In this document: piece by piece, positions 57,812 to 64,000 of the stretch | How positions within the stretch are numbered: position 1 is the stretch's first letter | Layout of the letters: every line of letters begins with the position of its first letter | Origin: Phlegmacium glaucopus | Taxonomy: Eukaryota > Basidiomycota > Agaricomycetes > Agaricales > Cortinariaceae | Length of the DNA: 64,000 nucleotides | Direction of reading: 5' to 3' | NCBI GenBank assembly: GCA_015039465.1 | Contig: MU130698.1 | Location: 499,742 to 563,741 of the forward strand | The notes under the pieces: model-generated | The model's database searches: none | What the model saw: the letters and a program-made list of their open reading frames with translations, nothing else | Told to the model about the DNA's origin: nothing | Position numbers and translations under genes: made by a program

Positions 57812-58954
57812 TAGGGATGCTGAAGTTTGGTTCTGAACCAGTCCAGAGAACCAGAACCAGCTGAACTGACCCGTGGTTCTGGTTTGGTTCTGGTTCTGGT
57901 TCTGGTTCTGGATTGGCCAGAAATCTGAGAACCAGTTCTGAACCACTTTATCCCAAGGCAAATACTTAAGTAAGATATCTACTTATTTGCATATTAAATG
58001 ACACATTGTACCTGTATCTATAATGAAAATATTTATCCAAGTCACCAACACTATATATTTCCAATCAGAAGTACATCATTCTTTGGTCTGGCATAGTACA
58101 TAATCAATAACATGTCTCATTTACTTTATAACTTCAGGTTTACCGTTTTATTAATATACTCATATTGCAAGAATCCAATTTATAGTTGTCACCTAGCAGA
58201 GGATCCAAAGAGGAAAGGATAAGGATCCCTGCTAAAGTGAGGGGGGATTTAAGTACTAATATAGAGATAATGGAGTTATGGAAAATAAATAATCAAATAG
58301 TGTCATGTGAAAATAATAAAATGATAAGTGGTACAATACCAGAATAAATGAAGAATAACAAGTTTGTACTTCATTATTAATATTATTAGTTTTACCTTGC
58401 ACTGATTTATCTAGAATAAGAGGTAACCAATTTAGACCTTTTATAAAAAATAATTTAGAGTTTGGGCTGAACTCAGAACTGGTCATGTTCAGGTACTCAG
58501 GTGAAAGTTGGGGCCAAATGAAAATGAAGAGTGGAAATGAGAGGGGAACTAAGTTTGTTGGTGAGGTGGAATTTACAGTTTTGGAATTAGGTTTGGGTTT
58601 GGGTGTGAAGCTCATTGGGTCTGGGTGTTCATGTGAAAGACTGAAAGTCAGGAGTTGGACTGATTGGATGGAAAACTGAGTGTTCCCTAACAATAGTATT
58701 TTTTCATGTTTGCTATTAGTGATGTCATGGTTATAACACCAATACTACAAACTTCTGGCCTCAACTTTTAAGATATATATATATAAATAAGGTGTAATTC
58801 TAGAAAATAAAACTTAAAATGAAAAATTCTTGTCTAATTGGTGATATCCTAACAAAAGTCTATTTTTAAGTGGTTCTTATGGTTTGAACTGGTTCTGGTT
58901 CTGGTTCTGAGAAAATGGGTCCTGAACTGAACTGAACTGAACTTCGGCATCCCT
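57812..58954. mobile_element. TIR element of about 1.14 kb with GGTTCT-rich ends
   Basis: The left end TAGGGATGCTGAAGTTTGGT and the reverse complement of the right end (TAGGGATGCCGAAGTTCAGT) match for about 17 of 20 bases. Long GGTTCT/AGAACC arrays follow inside both ends. The interior is AT-rich; a minus-strand frame at 58256-58693 is not recognisable. No exact 8-base target duplication was found. A third, partial copy of the end lies at about 59725-59860. Confidence 0.6.
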
Positions 58955-58998
58955 AGTACCCAGGAGGCGTCCCTGCTACCCCTGCAACCCTCTCGTCA

Positions 58999-59202
58999 GT
59001 GTTATTTCAGATCTCCGCTATGGCCAGGATACCTAAGGAGATAATGCAAGTGATCCGCTCTGTGGCCTGGCTTCTGGATGAAGTGGCGGAGGATGCCGTG
59101 GCAGCTACTGCACAGGACGTGGTGAACACTCAGCTTGAATATATGAACGATGAGCTTAAGACTCTCACAGATCACTTCCGAACCACATCAGCGCAGAAGT
59201 AG
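58999..59202 (+). pseudogene. Short helical fragment typical of agaric retroelement leaders
   Basis: The 67-codon frame reads MARIPKEIMQVIRSVAWLLD, then EVAEDAVAATAQDVVNTQLE and YMNDELKTLTDHFRTTS. I recall similar text in the coiled leader of agaric retrotransposon-type proteins, but nothing downstream continues it. Treat it as a fragment of uncertain origin. Confidence 0.35.
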
Positions 59203-59239
59203 AAAAGCAATTAACAGCCCTCTCTGCCACGACTAAAGT

Positions 59240-59720
59240 TTGTTACACTCATTCTTTACAACCTCACAACAGGAAGCCTCCTTCTCCTATCTCTCCCAGA
59301 GTCTCAATGTGCTACATACCCTCAATTCTCCCATCCCAATGTGCTACACCCTCAACCAAGGTGCATATACTCTGTCTTCTCATTTTGGATTGTTTCTTTC
59401 AAGTATGTCACACTCATTCTTTACACTCACAACAGGAAGCCTCCTTCTCCTATCTCTCCCAGAGTCTCAATGTGCTGCATACCCTCAATTCTCCCATCCC
59501 AATGTGCTACACCCTCAACCAAGGTGCATATACTCCGTCTTCTCATTTTGGATTGTTTCTTTCAAGTAGTCACACTCATTCTTTACACTCACAACAGGAA
59601 GCCTCCTTCTCCTATCTCTCCTGGAGTCTCAACATGCTACATACCCTCAACCAACACACATATACCCCTGTTTCTCTGCTTGGATCCTTTCTCTCAAGCA
59701 CACTACACTCATTTTTTTAG
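59240..59720 (+). repeat. Minisatellite, period about 163 bases, three copies
   Basis: ACACTCATTCTTTACA, then ACAGGAAGCCTCCTTCTCCT and AATGTGCTACACCCTCAACC recur at about 59247, 59408 and 59572 (last copy diverged). A single further unit lies at about 57725-57811, left of the 57812 TIR element, so the array was probably split by the insertion. Open frames across the array (up to 147 codons) arise from the repeat and are not genes. Confidence 0.85.
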
Positions 59721-59724
59721 TGAT

Positions 59725-59860
59725 GCCAAAGTTTGGTTCAGTTTGGTTCTTCAACTAATTTTGGAGAACCGAGAACTGAACTGAACCAGAACCGAGAACC
59801 AGAACTGATAGAACCAGTTCTGTCGGTTCTATTGGTTCTGGTTCTCGGTTTGAACTGCTG
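59725..59860. repeat. Relic end of the GGTTCT-type TIR family
   Basis: It begins GATGCCAAAGTTTGGTTCAG and contains inverted GAGAACCAGAAC / GGTTCTGGTTCTC arrays similar to those at both ends of 57812-58954. It looks like two opposing ends brought together, or a small derivative. Confidence 0.6.
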
Positions 59861-60149
59861 AACTGATATTAATTTTCCTGTCTTTTTTTTTGCTTTCATA
59901 TTGGTAGTACAGTATATATATTGTTGTTATTATTACTACTACACTAGTTGTATTTAAAAAATGTACCCTATCATCTTTGACCAGGGTCAACACAGATGGG
60001 GTGAGTCTACATAACTGGGTGGTGAGACAAGTGGTGGGTGCCTGAATGGGTTGAAACAAGTCCCAGTTGGGGCATCAGACATGGCAATGGTGGTGGTGTT
60101 GGTTGCAACAATGGTGGTTGCATAGGTCACGGTGGTGTTAGTGGTGGTA

Positions 60150-60290
60150 GCATCATCTGGTGGGTGCCCAAATGGATGTTGGTTGCGATGATGGTGGTGG
60201 ACTCGCATAGGTGGTTGTGGTGGTGTTAGTGGTGGTGGCATCATCTGGTGGGTGCCCAAATGGATGTTGGTCGCAATGATGCCGTTCGTT
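60150..60290 (+). repeat. Tandem pair, period 90 bases
   Basis: CATCATCTGGTGGGTGCCCA with AATGGATGTTGGTTGC follows at about 60149 and again at about 60239 (one or two differences). GGTGGT-rich DNA lies between the copies. Confidence 0.85.
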
Positions 60291-61464
60291 CATTGTTATC
60301 ATGATTCATCCATCGCCATTCATCTGTTCACTATTATTTATTTATTGTCATCATTCATTCATTGTTGTTGTTTGTTTGTCACGGTTGTCATTTATGAGAT
60401 GTTTGTTGGCTCAGGCTGTCAATTGGCTGTCATAGTGGACATTAGAATTAAATTTAAATTTAAAAACATATCATACCTGTAATTGAACACGTCCATTACG
60501 TTCAGGCTTGTCATTTGTTGTTATTGTTTGTCCATCGTTGATTCATCATCCGTTTGTTTGACATTTGTTTGACATTGTTTGTTGGCCATCATTGTGAATC
60601 ATTTGTTGTTATTGTTTGATTGTTGTTGTGATTCATCTGATGTTGTCAGTCATTCCTTGTGATTCATTCGACATCATTTGTTAGCCATCGTTCATCTGTC
60701 GTAGACTTGTAGTTTACATTAGAATTGAATTTAAATTTAAAAATGTACCCAGGTGATAATTTATTTATGTGGTCAGGGGTGGTGCCTGTGCTTGTCATTG
60801 TTGTGCTTGAGAAAACAATGGCTAGGGTATGGGTATCATGATAAAGCAATATATGCACCATGTACATTGTTGTTATCTGTTCATCATTTGATGTTTGTTC
60901 ATTCATTCAGTTGTTGTTGTTGTCATTTTTGTATTTGTATTAATAAAACTGCATTACTTAGATTCAAAGGTTTTAAATTGTTCTATGATATATTAATAAA
61001 ATTTTCCTTTTTTGAAGTTTTTTTTTTGCAGCTATTTTACAACAGAAAAGTAAAGAATTATTTAATTTTAATACTGAGTATTAATAAGCAAGAGGTTAAT
61101 GAAATCAATTTAATTTATAGTTTCAATAGAAAATTCCTTTGGTGAAGAATTCCTTGTAAGTTAGTTTAAGATATAATAGGTTTAAATAAGAATAAGAAAA
61201 TATATAAAATAGAAATAATAGAGCAATTAAAACTCCTAGAAATTTATTTTATACTTAAACTACTAGGACTTTGCCTATACTATAATAAAAACTTACAACA
61301 AATTTACTTAGAATCTGCTCAGATCACAAGCATTGTAATTAGAATGCTTAGACTTTATTGGATTAGTGGAAGATTGTAAAGTACTCAACTAAGTCATCAA
61401 AACAGACCCATAAAAATAAAAATTAATCTCTTCAAAAGATATATCTTTATACAAGCATTTGATA
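60291..61464. other. Low-complexity and AT-rich non-coding DNA
   Basis: TTG/CATT-rich simple sequence at 60291-60700 contains two copies of GAATTTAAATTTAAAAA-type text (about 60445 and 60722). From about 60950 the DNA is very AT-rich. No gene is seen. Confidence 0.5.
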
Positions 61465-61741
61465 CACTGCTGGCACCAGGTGATGTTTCTCTTAGAAAAA
61501 CTTATTTTTAGACATGTTCTGCCATTTCCAAATAATTTTTCTCATGAAAAAACAAAGTATTTCTGAAAGGGAATTTCTAAAAACACATGATGTGTTTCTC
61601 ATGTGTTTCCCAAAGATAAATTTTATGTTTTTCCAAAGCTTTACCTTTTGGAAACAGCAGGGAAACACCTATTTCACCAAATGATAAAACATATCTAAAA
61701 ATAAGTTTTTCTAAGGAAAACACCACCTGGTGCCAGCAGTG
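61465..61741. mobile_element. MITE, 277 bases, with 50-base inverted ends
   Basis: The left end CACTGCTGGCACCAGGTGAT and the reverse complement of the right end (CACTGCTGGCACCAGGTGGT) continue matching through AGAAAAACTTATTTTTAGA for about 53 bases. The centre is also partly self-complementary (CACATGATGTGTTTCTCATG). GATA or ATA borders both sides, which could be a 2-4 base target duplication. There is no coding capacity. The size and structure fit a miniature inverted-repeat transposable element. Confidence 0.85.
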
Positions 61742-62158
61742 ATAGCTACTTTAATATTAAAATTGCATTATTATATAATTTAATATTTTCAAGTCAATTT
61801 GTAAGAAGCACTTAAAAAAAATTATTCTAGATGATTTTCTTATTAAGGACAAATGATTTTAACTTATTAATATAATATAGAAATTCTGTATTTATACTAA
61901 TCAAACTGCATCACTTGATGATGTTCAAAAGTTTTAAATTAATATTATATTAATAAATTTTTCCTTATTTGGAAATTTTTCTTAGAAGGCATTTTGCTAC
62001 AGACCTAGGGATTTCATATTCTGGTTTAGTATGGATAGGTGTGGTTTATAAATGCCTTTAAGGAGCTTGTATTTGTCAACAATGATCAAGAAACAAATTG
62101 AAAAGGCTTATCAGGTGATACATGTAGATACATTACTTGAGTCACAGGTGTTGGTAAC
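61742..62158. other. AT-rich non-coding DNA
   Basis: No gene, repeat or RNA feature is seen here. Confidence 0.4.
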
Positions 62159-62604
62159 TGTTACGGCGACTATAAGCTTGCACTCGTGTTCGGTGCTGGG
62201 CCGATAGACCAAATAACTAGGGACTTAGATACAACTGCAATCGTGTTCAACAAGTTAAGACTGAGGGCGACAGGTTCTGAGCAAGCTGTGTAGATTAAGA
62301 CCGTAAGAGTACAAAGGTCTAAACTAGGGATCATGGCTATGGGTATGGCTCTTATATACTAAGGGGTCGAGTCAGAGATAAGGGAATGGTCCGTGCTGGG
62401 AGTATGAGTCGGTACGAGTCAGAGATAGAGGGACGGAAGCGATGGCTAAGTGTAGTACATGGAAGGTTCAGGGCAAAGGGTAAATAGGGAAAAGGGGTGG
62501 TGTAGGAAGAGAGCGATAGAGAAGGATGTAATGTACAGTGTAGGAAAGGGGAGAAAAAGGGGTGGGGGCCATGCGCGTACCAGACATTCATAACATTCAT
62601 AACA
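62159..62604 (-). repeat. LTR (446 bases), probably the 3' LTR of a minus-strand element
   Basis: The ends TGTTA and TAACA form the short inverted termini typical of LTRs (TGTTACGGCG at 62159, ATTCATAACA at 62595-62604). Read on the minus strand it has a TATA-like AGTATATAAG (62351-62360) in the middle. The bases just before it on the minus strand, AATGGGCTAA, could be the end of a purine tract. Flanking bases differ on the two sides, so it is not a simple solo LTR. A second LTR, if present, lies to the right of the window. Confidence 0.65.
62351..62360 (-). promoter_or_regulatory. TATA-like box in the LTR
   Basis: The minus strand reads AGTATATAAG, about 250 bases from the LTR start on that strand, a normal place for an LTR promoter. 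No experimental support. Confidence 0.4.
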
Positions 62605-62620
62605 TTAGCCCATTGTTAGC

Positions 62621-63226
62621 CTAAATATCGTCCTCGATTTTGTTATCCTTGAAATATTCTTCTAAATCTTGTTTCTGTTGGTCGGCCTGTTGTTGATCTC
62701 TTCGTGAATTGACTTTGATCTTGTGTTCCGAAAGTAAGAGGATTTGATCCATCTTAAGCGCTTTCGCTGCAATATTGATGTCTTTCCACGTTCGAGTGGT
62801 GGCATGATGACTTCCATAGCGTGGGTTATAAATGACCCAGAGAAGAGAGGCGAATTGTTTAGCAGTGATTCCAGGGAGTTCGATGGCGTCAAATACATTG
62901 GTTCCTCAAATCTTGGATTGTGCTACGGTTTGTCCATCGGCTAGGTCGGAGTTGACGAATGCCAGTCGTTCTGAAAGCCAATTGGATTCTCGATCGAAGA
63001 AGTATCGGTGAACTCGGAAACGAATATGTTCGGTTTGAAAGAAGAAATGACCGCCAGCGATATGAAGCATAGGGGGTAATTGACCAGGTCTGAAGATAGG
63101 GATTCCATTTTCAGGCGTGATGTCGTCGATGTATTCGTGAAATTGGTCGATATCAGTATCCATAGCAGTAGCAGTGTTGAAGTTCATGTTAGCGGAAGTA
63201 ATGTGAGCAGCAGATGTGAGAGCCAT
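62621..63226 (-). pseudogene. BTB/POZ domain gene with one internal TGA
   Basis: Starting at the ATG at 63226, the frame reads MALTSAAHITSANMNF and then a BTB domain of the agaric type: HFFFQTEHIRFRVHRYFFDR, VFDAIELPGITAKQFASLLW and VIYNPRYG, with a helical, glutamine-rich tail (QQQADQQKQDLEEYF). BTB domains mediate protein-protein contacts. A TGA at 62906-62908 (codon 107) splits the domain; the same frame resumes at once and runs to the stop at 62621. The stop lies only 17 bases from the LTR. It is either a decayed host gene or a passenger of the LTR element. Confidence 0.7.
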
Positions 63227-63548
63227 TGTGTGGAAGAGGCGGTAAGGAAGGGGAGAGGATAAGTCGCGAGTTCTTATAAGGAGGAATAGAGTCAGAGATA
63301 AAGGGGAGTCATAGATATGAATGGGGGTATTCTTAGCGTATGACTCAATGTTCTCCGGTAAGGTTACCGTCTTCATCTCCGTCAACGTCGTAGAATCCGG
63401 TTCCGTAAATGTCGGGATCGCAATCTTCTTCCTTTTTGACTTTAGATCTGCATCGGCAGGTGTTACCATCCGTCTGTCCTCGGCACCAAGCAACGTGATC
63501 GTAGAAGAGGGGGAGTCGACAACTAGCACAGTGTTCTGGTTCTTGTCG

Positions 63549-63999
63549 TCATCGTTTGGGGAGAGGGGCTTTATCTTCTTCTTTGTTCTTGGGGCAATTT
63601 CTGGGCCAGTGTCCAGGGGCCACTCGTTTGCAGGATGGGCATCTGTAGGCACCGCATTCTTGTTTGCGATGTCCAAGGGTACCACATTGAAAGCATTTCG
63701 GTCGACTAGTGGGTGCTCGTGTCATGTATGGGATGGATCGGATAAGAGGTATGTTGACTTCGGACGGTTGTCGAGTGAGTGGTTGAGGACGGATACAAGT
63801 TCCAGTCTCTTCAGAAGGGTTGTTAAGAGGAATGTTGTTTGGGAAAGTGACAGGAGAGTTAGGGGGAGCGGGGATCCAGAGGTTGACAGTTGGGATTGTT
63901 AGGGTCAAAGTCTGCTCAATTCGTTTACTTAATCCATTGATTTCAAGGCGGGGAATGAGTTGTCGGATATTGTGTTCTTGAGTCGCATTTGTTTGTCGT
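63549..63999 (-). CDS. Gag-like zinc-knuckle protein, runs off the window
   Basis: The frame is open from the window edge and ends at 63549. It reads RLEINGLSKRIEQTL near the edge, then a proline-rich stretch, then CFQCGTLGHRKQEC, a CX2CX4HX4C knuckle as in retroelement Gag proteins. A second cluster follows (CPSCKRVAPGHWPRNC). A different frame overlaps its last 45 codons and continues to about 63270 with an acidic tail (SPNDDDKNQNTVLVVDSPSS), so a frame change or frameshift may link them. It has the same strand as the BTB gene and the LTR, consistent with one element read right to left. No protease or polymerase is seen between it and the LTR. Confidence 0.6.
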   Translation of the reverse strand, partial: RQTNATQEHNIRQLIPRLEINGLSKRIEQTLTLTIPTVNLWIPAPPNSPVTFPNNIPLNNPSEETGTCIRPQPLTRQPSEVNIPLIRSIPYMTRAPTSRPKCFQCGTLGHRKQECGAYRCPSCKRVAPGHWPRNCPKNKEEDKAPLPKR

Positions 64000-64000
64000 A

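Noticed and set aside
59240..59784. Overlapping 109-147-codon frames and a possible CRISPR-like array
   Set aside because: The frames arise from a minisatellite with a 163-base period; there are no short repeats with unique spacers, and CRISPR arrays are not expected in a fungal nucleus.

Overview
The window is fungal nuclear DNA, most likely from a mushroom-forming basidiomycete (Agaricomycetes). The evidence is many 50-70 base GT-AG introns and protein families largely typical of that class: DUF6534 membrane protein, DUF6532, KDZ transposase with CxC cysteine clusters, Plavaka transposase, an agaric-style BTB domain and a DUF6570-type Helitron. It is a transposon-dense region with a few host genes: translation elongation factor 1 gamma (eEF1Bgamma), a beta-trefoil-like protein and several lineage-specific hypothetical genes. 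Exon joins given here were worked out by hand from reading frames and splice dinucleotides.

Layout. 1-5.5 kb: a near-perfect 176-base palindrome, then a 2505-base block (177-2681) that is the base-by-base complement, NOT the reverse complement, of the next 2505 bases (2682-5186). The second block is the natural one because it carries most of a minus-strand DUF6534 gene that runs on past it. 5.7-15.1 kb: two inverted copies of a MULE-like TIR element, each with its own 9-base target duplication. The right copy was split by an intact KDZ transposon carrying two convergent genes, and the left copy preserves the uninterrupted target. Between them lies another TIR element holding a fragment of the gene found at 33.3-34.6 kb. 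15.3-17.0 kb: eEF1Bgamma. 17.8-19.0 kb: gene and hAT remnants. 20.0-22.3 kb: a 685-residue hypothetical gene. 22.3-26.7 kb: decayed sequence with a phosphotransferase-like remnant. 26.7-28.4 kb: beta-trefoil-like gene. 31.9-34.6 kb: two hypothetical genes. 35.1-39.4 kb: a Plavaka transposase and a DUF6532 gene, head to head and overlapping. 40.8-50.7 kb: a Helitron Rep-helicase gene broken by one extra base, with four smaller genes on its left and one on its right. 51.6-57.7 kb: a complete but dead hAT element with an 8-base target duplication and an internal insertion. 57.7-62 kb: minisatellites, TIR elements and a MITE. 62.2-64.0 kb: an LTR, a BTB gene with one stop codon, and a gag-like zinc-knuckle frame that runs off the window.

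Two themes link the genes. First, elements nest inside each other with readable target duplications, so the order of insertion can be worked out. Second, several otherwise readable genes are broken by single TGA codons where arginine is expected, which fits CpG to TpG decay; the KDZ element shows none and looks youngest. The strongest anomaly is the complement-without-reversal block. No known DNA transaction makes such a sequence, so it must be treated first as a possible assembly or data-handling fault.
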